In this document: in pieces, positions 51,888 to 61,766 of the stretch
Position numbering within the stretch: the first letter of the stretch is position 1
How the letters are laid out: each line of letters starts with the position of its first letter
Assembly (NCBI GenBank): GCA_022616535.1
Contig: JAKEEM010000033.1
Span: forward strand, 1-64,000
Source of the DNA: Chlorobiota bacterium
Lineage (GTDB): Bacteria; Bacteroidota; Ignavibacteria; Tepidaquicellales; OLB5
DNA length: 64,000 nucleotides
Reading direction: 5' to 3'
Made by a program: the position numbers and the translations under genes
Notes under the pieces: model-generated
Databases searched by the model: none
What the model saw: only the letters and a program-made list of their open reading frames with translations
Told to the model about the DNA's origin: nothing

Positions 51888-54833
51888 TCAATATCCGAAA
51901 ATTTCTTCCAGTGTTAAATATTTTACTGTTCCGTAATTTTCCAGCGCTTTGGTATCGAGTTTATTCTTATCACCAAGTACAAGGATTGTGTATTTTGAAT
52001 CTTTCACATGCTCCTTTTGGAATTTTTGTATATCGTCAAGAGTGAATGATTGTGCTCTTTCGTAAATATCTTTTCTTATATCGTAGTCAAGTCCCAGTTT
52101 TTGAGAAGAAAGCCAGCTTGATAAAATTCCTGCTTTTGTTATCCTTTCGGTGTTGATTTTCTGGAGCAAGTTATCCTTGGCTGAATTAAAAGTAACTTCC
52201 GAAGACGGCATATCGGTCAGCAAATCTGCAAGCCCTTTTAATGCCTCGGGCAGCTTATCTGCCTGCGTTCCAATATAAGCAATGTTGTAGTGTGAGCGCT
52301 CTTTTTTCTGGGGAGTTGTAAACGAAGAGAATGTTCCGTATGCAAGCGCTTTGGATTCCCTCAAATCCTGAAAAACAATTCCCGACATTCCGCCTCCGAA
52401 ATATTCATTATACAGCGTTACCAGCGGAGCGAGATTTTTGTTGTACGGTTCTTTTTTTGAAATCATTAAAATTTCCGCCTGAACCATATCAGTGTAATTT
52501 ACAACATATACGGTATTTTCGTTTGTCGGAAGCTCCTCATATTTCACTGCCTCCGGAGGGTTAATCAACCCCGCTGCCGATACGTTGTGATGCGCATTCA
52601 GCTTTGCTGATATTTCGTCATTCGATAGAGGGCCGTAGTATAATACTTTATGTTTGTATGAAGGAAGACTTTTTATTTTTGCAATAAGTTCAACGGAAGT
52701 TAGTGACTTCAGCTCTGATTCAGTTAAAATATCACTAAAGGGAGATCTTCCACCGTATTTTCCGTAGCTGAACATTGCATCCCACAGGATTTTTTCCTTG
52801 TTAAGCTTGTTATCAGCCCTCAGTTTCAAAATATCTAAGACAAGATTATCGAGTGCTTCTTTATTGGGCTGAACGTCGGCGATAACTTCTTCTAAAAGAG
52901 TTATTGCTTTATCGAAATTTTCATTTAGCCCGCTTAAGCTTATTGTGGTTTCTTCATCGCCTGATGAAATGCTGTAAGAACAGCCGAGCTTGTAAAACTC
53001 CTCCTTAAGTTCTGAAGGAGAGTATTTTGATGTGCCGAGATAGCCGAAATAAGAGGCGGCTATGGGAATTTTTTTATCGTGAAGTCCGCCGATATCAATT
53101 ACAAAGTTCAGGTTAAACAGCCCATTCTCTTCGTTTTTCCTGTAGTAAAGGGGAATATCATTTTTGATTTTGGCCTCGGTTAAATCCATTTTGTAATCAA
53201 TAAATACGGGCTTTATGTCTTCAACAGGAGTGCTGGCAATGTTCTCGAGGAAAGAAGTTTTATCTTCCCTGTTGACTTCAACGGGAGTAATCTGCGGCTT
53301 TTCAACCTTGCGGACGTTTTTATCTTCACCCGTTCTTTTATAAACAACTGCGTAGTTATTGCCGTAGTTTTTGTTTGCAAAGTCAACTATATCCTGCTTT
53401 GTGATTTTGGAAAGTCTCTCGATTCTGTTTACATGGTCTTCCCATGGTATATCTTTTATGAATGCATCAACAAGTAAATTTGCTCTTGAACGGTTGCTTT
53501 CCTGTTCTTTGATTTGTGACAGCTTCAAATCGCTGATTATTGCATCAAGCAGCCAGTCGGGAAATTCGCCCTTTTTAACTTTTTCAACCTGACCTAAAAG
53601 TAAATCTTTTACATCTTCAAGCTTTTGTCCTTCACGCGGATTGCCGTAAAGTATGTGGGTTGAATAATCCTTAAAGCCCATTACAAACGAACCGGAGCCG
53701 AGCACCTTCTGGCTTTGGTTTAAGTTGAGGTCCAAAAGTCCCGCAGCGCTGTTTGCCAAAATCATATCAATCGTAGTAACAATGTCGTTTTCTTTCGTGT
53801 TTGTTCCAGGGAAGCGGTATCCCATATAAAGAAACTCCGCATCCTGTCCGTAAACTTCCTCTGCGATGGCTTGTGTAATCGGTTTTTCTTTTGCCGGGAT
53901 ATATTCAGGAATTGGTTTTGGCTGCATATAACCGAAGTATTTATCAATCAGCTCAATCGTTTTATCAGGGTCTAAGTCGCCCGATAAACATACAGCCATG
54001 TTGTTTGGAACATAATGGGTGTTATAATAGTCAATTACTTTTTTAATTGAAGGGTTTTTTAAATGGTCAATTGTTCCGATTGTTGTCTGTGTTCCGTATT
54101 GGTGCGTAGGGTATAGGCTTAAGAATAAAGTTTCCCACGCCTTGCTACCATCGTCATCAAGTCCCGTATTTTTTTCTTCATACACAGCTTCAAGCTCTGT
54201 GTGAAACAAACGCATTACTGGATTTCTGAACCTTTCGGATTCAATCATCAGCCATTTTTCAAGCTGGTTTGAAGGAATATCGTTTGTGTATACAGTCTGC
54301 TCAACCCATGTGTAAGCATTGGTTCCCTTCGCCCCGATTATGTTCATCATTTTGTCATATTCGTTAGCAATGGCATATTTTGCTGCTATTCCAGAGATAC
54401 TGTCAATTTGCTTGTAAATTTCCTTTCGTTTTGTTTCATCCTTCGTTTTTCTGTAATCCTCGTATAGGTTTATAATTTTATCTATTAAGAGTTTTTCTTT
54501 TTCATAGTCCTTTGAGCCGAATTTGTCGGTCCCTTTAAAGAGCATATGCTCCAAATAATGCGCAAGTCCCGTGGCATCAGATGGGTCATTTTTGCTTCCG
54601 GCTTTAATTGGAATGTAGGTCTGAATCCTCGGTTCGTTTTTGTAAACAGTAAGATAAACCGTTAAACCGTTATCAAGTTTGTATATTCTCGTTTTCAGAG
54701 GGTCATTTTCAACGGTTGCATAAGTATATTTTCCTTCAGTGTGTGTTTTAACCTGCCCATTTATCGAGGCGGGGAAAAGCAGAAGAAAGCAGAAAAAATA
54801 AACTGCAAAAGAAAACTTAATTTTTGTTTTCAT
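51888..54833 (-). CDS. M16 family (insulinase/pitrilysin) zinc peptidase
   Basis: This 981-residue periplasmic protein has a signal peptide ending SINGQ. It is a tandem M16 protein: the N-terminal half has the inverted zinc motif HYLEH (about 91-95, in GLAHYLEHMLFKGT) and the third ligand Glu in ELEAVYEEKN. The C-terminal half (about 540-980) lacks the zinc motif and closes the chamber, with the family's YFGGGMSGIVFQDLRE. Members degrade peptides held inside a clamshell. Tandem forms of about 950 residues are common in Bacteroidota. It stands alone on the reverse strand; the 220 bases before it hold no convincing gene. Confidence 0.93.
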   Translation of the reverse strand: MKTKIKFSFAVYFFCFLLLFPASINGQVKTHTEGKYTYATVENDPLKTRIYKLDNGLTVYLTVYKNEPRIQTYIPIKAGSKNDPSDATGLAHYLEHMLFKGTDKFGSKDYEKEKLLIDKIINLYEDYRKTKDETKRKEIYKQIDSISGIAAKYAIANEYDKMMNIIGAKGTNAYTWVEQTVYTNDIPSNQLEKWLMIESERFRNPVMRLFHTELEAVYEEKNTGLDDDGSKAWETLFLSLYPTHQYGTQTTIGTIDHLKNPSIKKVIDYYNTHYVPNNMAVCLSGDLDPDKTIELIDKYFGYMQPKPIPEYIPAKEKPITQAIAEEVYGQDAEFLYMGYRFPGTNTKENDIVTTIDMILANSAAGLLDLNLNQSQKVLGSGSFVMGFKDYSTHILYGNPREGQKLEDVKDLLLGQVEKVKKGEFPDWLLDAIISDLKLSQIKEQESNRSRANLLVDAFIKDIPWEDHVNRIERLSKITKQDIVDFANKNYGNNYAVVYKRTGEDKNVRKVEKPQITPVEVNREDKTSFLENIASTPVEDIKPVFIDYKMDLTEAKIKNDIPLYYRKNEENGLFNLNFVIDIGGLHDKKIPIAASYFGYLGTSKYSPSELKEEFYKLGCSYSISSGDEETTISLSGLNENFDKAITLLEEVIADVQPNKEALDNLVLDILKLRADNKLNKEKILWDAMFSYGKYGGRSPFSDILTESELKSLTSVELIAKIKSLPSYKHKVLYYGPLSNDEISAKLNAHHNVSAAGLINPPEAVKYEELPTNENTVYVVNYTDMVQAEILMISKKEPYNKNLAPLVTLYNEYFGGGMSGIVFQDLRESKALAYGTFSSFTTPQKKERSHYNIAYIGTQADKLPEALKGLADLLTDMPSSEVTFNSAKDNLLQKINTERITKAGILSSWLSSQKLGLDYDIRKDIYERAQSFTLDDIQKFQKEHVKDSKYTILVLGDKNKLDTKALENYGTVKYLTLEEIFGY

Positions 54834-55056
54834 TATTATAAATATTTTATTTTAAAAGCTTTTTTAGGAGGGCTTTTATAATTATCTGCTAGTTGCAGTT
54901 TTATCTTCAAAAATAATCATTTACTTTATGTTTTTCCAGTATTGGTTTCAGGTATTCAAAAAGCTCCCGGTATTTCCTTGTTCGTGCCGTAATTTCCCGG
55001 AATGCCATTCGAAGTGTTTCAACTGTTTTTCACCAAAAAGTTCTTGCCTGACTCTT

Positions 55057-56169
55057 TTAAAATATCTTTTTTGTTGTATCAGCCCATGATAAAAAGTTTA
55101 TGTTTTCAACTCCAAAATTATTTGTAATTGTGACACCTGTTGGATTTAAAGGGCAGCTTGAAAACGGTATATGAACGGTGTCGCATCCGTAAATTCCAAG
55201 GTAGCTGTGGACCTCAACAAGCGGGGGAAAAGATATTGCAAGCGACGTAATATAATAGGTCCCGTTAAGTAAATTCCTGATTGTGTAATTTGCCCTGTAT
55301 ACGTTTCCTACCCGTTCAATAATCAATGAATCGTCACCCGCAGGAATATATACTATAGGCGGCCATTTGCCGTTTGAGGGAAAAGCCGCAACCATGTACT
55401 TATCCGGCAGAGGTAAAAAATTGGTGTCTACAAATGTGATTGTGCCGCTGATGGAGTTTGGTAAAGGACCGTCAATCGTTCTGAAATTAAAAACTGTTGA
55501 CCAGTTGCTCGTGCTTCCCCCGTTGGAATTTGATGCATTAACACGCCAGTAATATAGTGTGTTATTTATTAAAGTAAGAGGGGGACATTGAAGCTCCGAA
55601 ACTGGTATTAATGAGCTGTCAAGAACATTATATGAAAAATTTGAATTTACAGAAACCTGTATTCTGTAAGTTTCAGCCGTCGGAGAGTTCCCCCAGTCGA
55701 AAAGGGGAGTAAAAGACTGATTGGTTGAATTATTCAGAGGTGAAAGCAAAACAGGCGGGGGAGGCGGTGCAAGAATTATTTTAAATCTCCATGTTGCTGA
55801 CCAGTTTGATGTGCCTCCACCCTGAATATTTGCAATTACACGCCAGTAATAATAAACGTTCGTTGTTAATAACCCTCCGGGTACAGTTAATTGAATGCCG
55901 GAGATGTTATTTGTATCTTTTATCATGGTTCCTGCGAAATTTGCGTCAAGGGAAATCTGTACTCTGTAGGTTGAAGTATTAGGGAAGCTTTCCCAGCTTA
56001 ATGTTGGCGTAACCGGCTCTATTGTTGAGTTATCTGCCGGCGATAGCAATTGCGGCGCGTTTGGATTCTGGTTTGTATTAATGGGTGTTTCAACTGGCTG
56101 GTCATCTTTGCAGCCGGAAATTAAAGTTAATATTAATAAGGCGTTGATTAAATATTTATTTTTCATCAT
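55057..56169 (-). CDS. Lipoprotein with two FN3-like domains and shared C-terminal domain
   Basis: This 370-residue protein has a lipobox ending LISGC and then a linker. Two fibronectin type III-like domains follow (about 40-132 and 138-230), each starting P-x-L-L-S-P-x-x-N-S-T and ending NWS-x-x-W/F-x-F. The last 130 residues repeat the domain of the lipoprotein at 42591-43094: SISGTITFVDT, RVGNVYRANYTIRNLLNGTYY, LGIYGCDT, a second Cys and INFLSWADTTKKIF. Its start ATGATG lies inside the end of the mlaD-like gene (14-base overlap), so it belongs to the Mla operon and is translated with it. Function unknown; it may be an outer-membrane lipoprotein partner of the transport system. Confidence 0.82.
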   Translation of the reverse strand: MMKNKYLINALLILTLISGCKDDQPVETPINTNQNPNAPQLLSPADNSTIEPVTPTLSWESFPNTSTYRVQISLDANFAGTMIKDTNNISGIQLTVPGGLLTTNVYYYWRVIANIQGGGTSNWSATWRFKIILAPPPPPVLLSPLNNSTNQSFTPLFDWGNSPTAETYRIQVSVNSNFSYNVLDSSLIPVSELQCPPLTLINNTLYYWRVNASNSNGGSTSNWSTVFNFRTIDGPLPNSISGTITFVDTNFLPLPDKYMVAAFPSNGKWPPIVYIPAGDDSLIIERVGNVYRANYTIRNLLNGTYYITSLAISFPPLVEVHSYLGIYGCDTVHIPFSSCPLNPTGVTITNNFGVENINFLSWADTTKKIF

Positions 56170-57208
56170 TTAATTTTTGTTCGAGTTTAAGTTTTTCTTC
56201 TAAATCTTTTAGTTCTTTTTCTTTGTTAATTAGTTCCTGCTCTTTCAGCCTCAATTCAAGCGCCCTTTTGTCCAAATTCTTTTCCCATCCGGGTTTATCC
56301 CAGTAGCCGATGTCTTCAAAATAACCTTTGAATAAAAAATTGTGCTTTAGTGCTTCCATATTTTGAGCAAAGCTAAACGAACCACTCTCAAGATTTTTCG
56401 TAGTCATATTGGCATTTCTTATTACCGCTTTAAGGTTGTTTGCAAATATCGTATCGGTAAGCAAGGTTCCAACAATGCTTTCACTTGAATTCATTTTTCT
56501 TGTAACTTCGGCAATATCACCCGTAATGTTCCTTACCTGTTTTGTCAGCTGGTCTAAATCAACTGATACGTTATCAACAGTATTCGTAATTTTTCCGAAT
56601 ACCACGCTAAGCTCTCCGGAATATCCTGCGAGTGAACGGAATGTTGAATCTACACCTCTGTAAAGCGATTCATTATTAACGAGCTGGCCTATTGTTCCTT
56701 CGCCTCGGTTAATTCTTTCGGTAATTTCCGATAAATCTTTTGTAATATTTGATGCATTTTCGCTTGATTCCTTTAAGCTTGCAATTATTTCCTGAACATC
56801 CACAGGTTTTATCGAACCGATTAACTCATTATCTTCTACACCTGGCGCCTGCACACTTCCTGAAGTAATTTCTATTACTTTATTTCCTACAAGACCTTCG
56901 GAGCTGACGGTAGCTTTGGAATCCTTTTTAATATATTTCTGGACGCTTTTCTCAAGCGTCATAGTAACAAGAACTTTGTCGGTGCCCTGAATATCGATAG
57001 CATCTACCTTGCCAACGGAAATCCCGTTGAACCTGACCGCGCTCCCGTTTTTCAGCCCGCTTACTGTTTCAAACTCCGATTTCAGCTGAAAAGTCGGGGT
57101 AAAAAGATTTTCTTTGCTGCCTATTACAAATATTGCAATAGTAAACAGCAAAAACCCTGAAATAATGAACAGCGCAACTGCTATTTTTTTATTCTTATTC
57201 GGTTCCAT
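56156..57208 (-). CDS. mlaD: MlaD-like MCE domain protein
   Basis: This 350-residue protein has an N-terminal membrane anchor (about 9-28) and an MCE domain (about 38-118) with FETVSGLKNGSAVRFNGISVG, the family signature. A long helical region (about 130-300) follows and a C-terminal coiled coil (about 315-350, ELRLKEQELINKEKELKDLE). MCE rings carry lipids between membranes as the substrate-binding part of Mla-type ABC systems. It follows mlaE and mlaF in order. Confidence 0.93.
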   Translation of the reverse strand: MEPNKNKKIAVALFIISGFLLFTIAIFVIGSKENLFTPTFQLKSEFETVSGLKNGSAVRFNGISVGKVDAIDIQGTDKVLVTMTLEKSVQKYIKKDSKATVSSEGLVGNKVIEITSGSVQAPGVEDNELIGSIKPVDVQEIIASLKESSENASNITKDLSEITERINRGEGTIGQLVNNESLYRGVDSTFRSLAGYSGELSVVFGKITNTVDNVSVDLDQLTKQVRNITGDIAEVTRKMNSSESIVGTLLTDTIFANNLKAVIRNANMTTKNLESGSFSFAQNMEALKHNFLFKGYFEDIGYWDKPGWEKNLDKRALELRLKEQELINKEKELKDLEEKLKLEQKLNDEK

Positions 57209-57231
57209 TGCTTTTATAATTTTTAATATTG

Positions 57232-57972
57232 TTAGACTTCTTCAAAAAAGGAACGCACAAATTCATCTTCAGTTTTTTCTAGTTCACTGTAAGTTCCTGT
57301 TTTAATATAACTTCCGTCTTTTAAAACCGCAATCCTGTCAGATACTATCCTTGCGCAAATCATATCATGGGTAACAACAATGGATGAAACTTTGTATTTT
57401 TCCTGCATTCTTACAATTAAATGGCTGATTTCTCTTGTAGTTTCCGGGTCTAATCCCGTCGTCGGCTCATCCCAAAGCATAATTTCGGGATTTAAAATTA
57501 TTGTTCTTGCCACTCCGATTCTCTTTCGCATTCCCCCAGAAAGCTCTGACGGCATCTTATCGATTGCATCGATTAACCCCACATCATTTAAAACTTCCTC
57601 TACTCGATTATCAATTTCATCGCTGTTTAGTTTGGAGTTTCTTATAAGCGGGAATTCAAGATTCTGGCGAACACTCATTGAATCATACAATGCGCCGCTT
57701 TGGAAAACGAAGCCGATTTTTTTTCTTTTGTATTGCAGCTCCTCATAGGATAATTCGGAAATATTTCTTCCTAACACTTCTACGGTTCCCGAATCAGGCT
57801 TTATAAGTCCTACAATGCATTTCAGCATTACTGATTTTCCTGAGCCGGATTTCCCAAGAGTTACAAGAGTTTCTCCCAAACCCAGCTGTAAATTAATGTC
57901 TTTTAACACTTCAGCAGAGCCGAAAGATTTTTTTAAATTTTTTATATTTATTACTATCCCGTTTGTTTCCAA
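57232..57972 (-). CDS. mlaF: MlaF-like ABC transporter ATP-binding protein
   Basis: The 246-residue ABC ATPase has Walker A LGKSGSGKSVMLK, signature LSGGMRKRIGVARTI, Walker B IMLWDEPTTGLDP and the H-loop VVTHD. The GGMRKR form of the signature is characteristic of MlaF/Mkl. It powers phospholipid movement with MlaE and MlaD. The start codon is TTG, one base after the mlaE stop. Confidence 0.95.
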   Translation of the reverse strand: METNGIVINIKNLKKSFGSAEVLKDINLQLGLGETLVTLGKSGSGKSVMLKCIVGLIKPDSGTVEVLGRNISELSYEELQYKRKKIGFVFQSGALYDSMSVRQNLEFPLIRNSKLNSDEIDNRVEEVLNDVGLIDAIDKMPSELSGGMRKRIGVARTIILNPEIMLWDEPTTGLDPETTREISHLIVRMQEKYKVSSIVVTHDMICARIVSDRIAVLKDGSYIKTGTYSELEKTEDEFVRSFFEEV

Positions 57973-57973
57973 C

Positions 57974-58744
57974 TTAGAAAATGATATTCGTTATTTGAAC
58001 TGCAATCATATCCCAGACAATTACCATAAGCGACGATATAACAACCGATGTGTTTGCAGCAATTCCTACACTCTCGGTGCCTCTTGAGGCATTAAATCCT
58101 TTATAACAGCCCACAATGCCTATCGTGAATCCGAAAAAGAAAGTCTTTATTGTTGCAGGTATTACATCTTCATACGTAAGGGTATCAAAAATCTGCGAGA
58201 AAAAAAGGGTTAATGAAACATCGCCGATAATATTCAGAGCAAGATAACCGCCGAGCATGGCAATTGTATCAGCATAAATAATGAGCAGGGGTATCATTAA
58301 CGCTGCGGCAGTAACGCGAGTAACTGCAAGAAACTTGAACGGGTTGCAGGCGGAAACCTCCATCGCATCAATTTGCTCGGTAACCTTCATCGAGCCAAGC
58401 TCAGCGCCAATACCTGATCCGATTTTTCCGGCGCAGATTAAGCCTGTTATCACTGGACCGATTTCCCTTACAATTCCGATTGAAATCATTGCTGGAATTA
58501 ACGAAGTAGCCCCGAACGGCTCCAGTGTCGGTATCGCCTGTAGCGCAAGCACAAAACCGATTATAAATCCCGTTATGCTTACTAGCCCGAATGATTTATT
58601 GCCAATTTGGAAAAACTGCCTTAAAAGCTCCTTGACTTCATAAGGCGGCTTTAAGACTTCCCTGAAATATCTTACTGAGAAATTATACAACCCCCATATT
58701 TCAACCAGGATTTTATTCAGCGATTTCGGAAAATATTCTTCCAC
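57974..58744 (-). CDS. mlaE: MlaE-like ABC transporter permease
   Basis: This 256-residue membrane protein of the MlaE/Ttg2B family has the hallmark GREIGPVIT-like segment (IGIVREIGPVITGLICAGK), the coupling helix EQIDAMEVSACNPFKFLAV and a terminal GCYKGFNASRGTESVG. It forms the inner-membrane channel of the lipid transporter. The start codon is GTG 58744, just downstream of a small AT-rich repeat cluster. Confidence 0.95.
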   Translation of the reverse strand: MEEYFPKSLNKILVEIWGLYNFSVRYFREVLKPPYEVKELLRQFFQIGNKSFGLVSITGFIIGFVLALQAIPTLEPFGATSLIPAMISIGIVREIGPVITGLICAGKIGSGIGAELGSMKVTEQIDAMEVSACNPFKFLAVTRVTAAALMIPLLIIYADTIAMLGGYLALNIIGDVSLTLFFSQIFDTLTYEDVIPATIKTFFFGFTIGIVGCYKGFNASRGTESVGIAANTSVVISSLMVIVWDMIAVQITNIIF

Positions 58745-58758
58745 GGGTGCTATTTTTT

Positions 58759-58791
58759 AATTGAAAATTGTAAATTGAAAATTGATAATTG
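58759..58791. repeat. AT-rich direct repeats, dispersed family
   Basis: AATTGAAAATTG occurs at 58759-58770 and 58773-58784, running into AATTGATAATTG at 58780-58791. The same words occur around the four-helix protein gene (20863-20893). The cluster separates mlaE from the gene before it. Confidence 0.6.
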
Positions 58792-58794
58792 TTT

Positions 58795-59415
58795 TTAATA
58801 TCGTCTACTTATATTTACGTCAATAAACGGATTAGCTATGCCGAGAATAATACCAAATGAAAAATCGGTAATATCCGGTTTTTCGTTCTCAAGCATAAAA
58901 GTATGCCTCAGCTTTAGGTGAGGATAAAATAGCAATTTATGATTTCTTATGGAATACCCGTAGCTCAATTCGGGGAAAAAACCTTCACTTTTAAAATCGG
59001 TAAAGTAACCTGCTCCAATTGAGATAACTGATGTTCCTTGCAGCATGTGCGAGGGCTGGATACCGTTTTTTTGAAAAATATCGTATTTATAAGAGAATCT
59101 TAAGTGGTGCCTTATATTTCCACCGAAAATAAATGAGTATTCAAAAGTTGCTCTATGCTCTCCAAGTTTTCCGAAGCCAATTGAAAGCTCCTTTGTTATT
59201 CCAAGATAAATTTTCCTATCCTGGTAAGATACGATCGGATTTAACAAATAAACTGCGCTTAAGACGGCAATAGAAATCGGAAGGACTTTGCTTGATGTCT
59301 TAGTACTGTTTAAGAGCAATACTTCTTGTTTTAGCTTGAATTGGGATAAGGACTTGTTTGAAAAGGCAATGATCAAAGTAAGCAGAATTGCATATTGCCT
59401 TAAGGTCTTGAGCAT
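58795..59415 (-). CDS. Exported protein, probable outer-membrane barrel
   Basis: This 206-residue protein has a signal peptide (about 1-24, ending KSLSQ). The rest alternates polar and hydrophobic residues in strands (RKIYLGITKELSIGFGKLG, HHLRFSYKYDIF, HKLLFYPHLKLRHTFML), suggesting a small beta-barrel, although the end VNISRRY lacks the usual Phe. No family is recognised. Its ATG shares one base with the purL stop (TAATG), so it is coupled to purL, an odd partner for an envelope protein. Confidence 0.65.
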   Translation of the reverse strand: MLKTLRQYAILLTLIIAFSNKSLSQFKLKQEVLLLNSTKTSSKVLPISIAVLSAVYLLNPIVSYQDRKIYLGITKELSIGFGKLGEHRATFEYSFIFGGNIRHHLRFSYKYDIFQKNGIQPSHMLQGTSVISIGAGYFTDFKSEGFFPELSYGYSIRNHKLLFYPHLKLRHTFMLENEKPDITDFSFGIILGIANPFIDVNISRRY

Positions 59416-61766
59416 TAATTGGATTCCATAATTTTTATAATGGAATTATAATAAGCATCATTAGCTTTTTCAAGATTTATGTTTATATCTTCGTTAATTA
59501 TAATGGATTTTCCGCCTACCGTACCGATATTCGTGTATGTGATATTATTATTCACGCAAATTTGTTTCACTTTTTCCTCGTTTAACTTATTAAATGAAAT
59601 TATAACCATGCTTTGGGATTCATTAAATAACGTAAAATCTTTTCTAAAGCCGTATTTAATATAAACATCACACCCTATGTTAGAAGTTCTTTTCATAAGG
59701 CATGATTCAGCAATTGCTATAGCAAGCCCGCCGTCTGAAACATCATGTGCGGAATTTATTTGATTGTTTCGTATCAATTCCAAAATACAGGTTATAAGAT
59801 TTTTTTCAGCTTCGATGTTAATTTCGGGCGCGTCGCCGGAAACTTTGTTATGAACAACTTTGAGATATTCACTGCCACCCAAACCATCTAAGGCTTTGTT
59901 ATCATAAGTCCCCCTTTCTAAAGGGGGATAAAGGGGGATTCCGCTGATTAGTGCAATAATATCCCCTTCATTTTTAAAATGTGATGTCATAACATAATCG
60001 ATATTTTCAATTAGTCCAACCATACCGATTGTCGGCGTCGGGTAGACCGCATAATCAGGCGATTCATTGTAAAAGCTTACATTGCCACCTGTAACGGGAG
60101 TATTTAACACCCTGCAAGCATCCCCGATTCCTCTTATTGCTTTCTTAAACTGGTAATAGACTTCCGGCTTGTAGGGATTGCCGAAGTTCAGGCAGTTTGT
60201 AATTGCAAGGGGTTCCGCTCCCGTGCAGGCGACATTGCGCGCTGATTCGCAAACTGCAATCACACCGCCTTTGTAAGGATTGAGGTAAACATATCTTCCG
60301 TTGCAGTCGGTTTTCATTGCAAGCGCTTTGGTCGTTCCTTTGATTCTCATAACCGCAGCATCGCCCCCCGGCAGTACAATTGTATTTGTTCTTACTTGAG
60401 TGTCGTACTGCTCATACACCCAGTTTTTATTTGTTATATTGGGAGATGATAAAAGCTTTAACAGCACCTCATTATAATCCTTCGGCTCGGAGAGTGAACT
60501 GAAATCAAAATTCCTTAACTCTTTAAAATAGGCGGGCTCTTTTGATTCACGCTTATAAACAGGCGCATCACCGCCAAGCACAAGAGTTTTTGCAGGCACC
60601 TCTGCAACAGTTTTATTATTAAAAGATACTTTTACACTACTGCCGTTTGTAACCGTTCCGATTTGCACGCAATTCAAATCCCATTTTTCGAAAATTTCCT
60701 TTGCAATATTTTCTTTACCCTTTTGCACAATTACAAGCATCCTTTCCTGCGACTCCGAAAGCATTATTTCATAAGCTGACATATTTTCTTCTCTTACCGG
60801 CACAAAATCGAGATTTATATTCATTCCCGAATTTCCTTTTGCACTCATTTCAGTGGTTGAGCAGGTTATACCTGCCGCTCCCATATCCTGCATTCCGACC
60901 ACAACTCCTGATTTAATAAGCTCAAGCGATGCCTCAAGAAGAAGTTTTTCCGTAAACGGGTCGCCCACCTGAACTGATGGACGCTTTGCTTCGGACTTTT
61001 CGGAAATTTCCTCCGATGCAAAAGTAGCGCCGTGAATTCCGTCTCTGCCTGTAGATGAGCCGACTATAAAAACCGGGTTACCCTCCCCTTTTGCAATAGC
61101 TTTTGCGATTTCGTTATGCTTAACTATACCCACAGCCATTGCATTGACCAAAGGATTATCCCTGTAGCATTCATCGAAGTAAATTTCACCTGCAACGGTC
61201 GGCACACCGAAGCAGTTGCCGTAATCTCCAATGCCTTTTACAACATGCTTGAAAAGATATTTTGTTCTTGAGACCCCCCCGTCTGATAAATCAGACGTCC
61301 CCCCCTTACTAAGGGGGGGATTAGGGGGGGTGATTTCCCCAAATCTCAATGAATTTAATGCTGCGATGGGTCTTGCCCCCATAGTGAAAATATCGCGAAG
61401 TATTCCGCCGACACCCGTTGCTGCTCCTTGATACGGCTCGACCGCAGATGGGTGGTTGTGAGACTCGATTTTAAATGCAACGGCGAGTCCTTCGCCGATA
61501 TCGACGAGTCCCGCGTTTTCCTCGCCCGCGCTAACAAGCAGCCTGCCTCCTGAGCGGGGGAGTTTCTTTATTTCAAGAATTGAGTTTTTGTATGAGCAAT
61601 GCTCGCTCCACATAACGGAGTAAATACCAAGCTCGGTGTAAGAGGGTGTTCTTCCGAGAATCTCAAGTATCCTCTTATATTCTTCTTCAAGCAAGCCAAG
61701 TGATTTGGCAAGTGATAAATTTACTTCGGGTTCAGTGTTCACGGCTTTAGCAGCTAAATTTTCCAC
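59415..61766 (-). CDS. purL: Phosphoribosylformylglycinamidine synthase PurL, with two in-frame repeat inserts
   Basis: This 783-residue protein, the small (Bacillus-type) PurL, is the ATP-dependent ligase of purine synthesis step 4, needing PurS and PurQ. Seen are [44 protein letters not shown] and [13 protein letters not shown]. Two stretches do not belong to the family: about residues 144-164, where LRFGE and SRTKYL are split by a Pro/Gly/Ser-rich insert ([19 protein letters not shown]), and about 607-626 ([14 protein letters not shown]) before GLGGSEYLK. At DNA level both are palindromic CCCCC/GGGGG repeats. They keep the frame, so the enzyme is probably active. The start codon is GTG 61766, overlapped by the small upstream gene. 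Confidence 0.95.
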   Translation of the reverse strand: MENLAAKAVNTEPEVNLSLAKSLGLLEEEYKRILEILGRTPSYTELGIYSVMWSEHCSYKNSILEIKKLPRSGGRLLVSAGEENAGLVDIGEGLAVAFKIESHNHPSAVEPYQGAATGVGGILRDIFTMGARPIAALNSLRFGEITPPNPPLSKGGTSDLSDGGVSRTKYLFKHVVKGIGDYGNCFGVPTVAGEIYFDECYRDNPLVNAMAVGIVKHNEIAKAIAKGEGNPVFIVGSSTGRDGIHGATFASEEISEKSEAKRPSVQVGDPFTEKLLLEASLELIKSGVVVGMQDMGAAGITCSTTEMSAKGNSGMNINLDFVPVREENMSAYEIMLSESQERMLVIVQKGKENIAKEIFEKWDLNCVQIGTVTNGSSVKVSFNNKTVAEVPAKTLVLGGDAPVYKRESKEPAYFKELRNFDFSSLSEPKDYNEVLLKLLSSPNITNKNWVYEQYDTQVRTNTIVLPGGDAAVMRIKGTTKALAMKTDCNGRYVYLNPYKGGVIAVCESARNVACTGAEPLAITNCLNFGNPYKPEVYYQFKKAIRGIGDACRVLNTPVTGGNVSFYNESPDYAVYPTPTIGMVGLIENIDYVMTSHFKNEGDIIALISGIPLYPPLERGTYDNKALDGLGGSEYLKVVHNKVSGDAPEINIEAEKNLITCILELIRNNQINSAHDVSDGGLAIAIAESCLMKRTSNIGCDVYIKYGFRKDFTLFNESQSMVIISFNKLNEEKVKQICVNNNITYTNIGTVGGKSIIINEDININLEKANDAYYNSIIKIMESN
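59907..59940. repeat. Palindromic repeat inside purL (copy 1)
   Basis: Arms CCCCCTTT (59910-59917) and AAAGGGGG (59920-59927) are perfectly complementary, followed by a further AAAGGGGGA. The unit is translated in frame within purL and falls where other PurL proteins have a short loop. Confidence 0.85.
61271..61333. repeat. Palindromic repeat inside purL (copy 2, compound)
   Basis: Two adjacent palindromes: GTCTGAT-AA-ATCAGAC (61281-61296) and CCCCCCCTT-ACT-AAGGGGGGG (61299-61319), bounded by further C7 and G7 runs. The unit is translated in frame and inserts about 20 residues into purL. Confidence 0.87.

Noticed and set aside
54907-55008. 33-codon reverse-strand frame, basic and helical (ITARTRKYRELFEYLKPILE)
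   Set aside because: No ribosome site, no partner and no family; it may be a gene remnant, but evidence is too thin to annotate.
57380-57748. Open frame of 122 codons on the plus strand
   Set aside because: Antisense to mlaF, whose motifs are complete.
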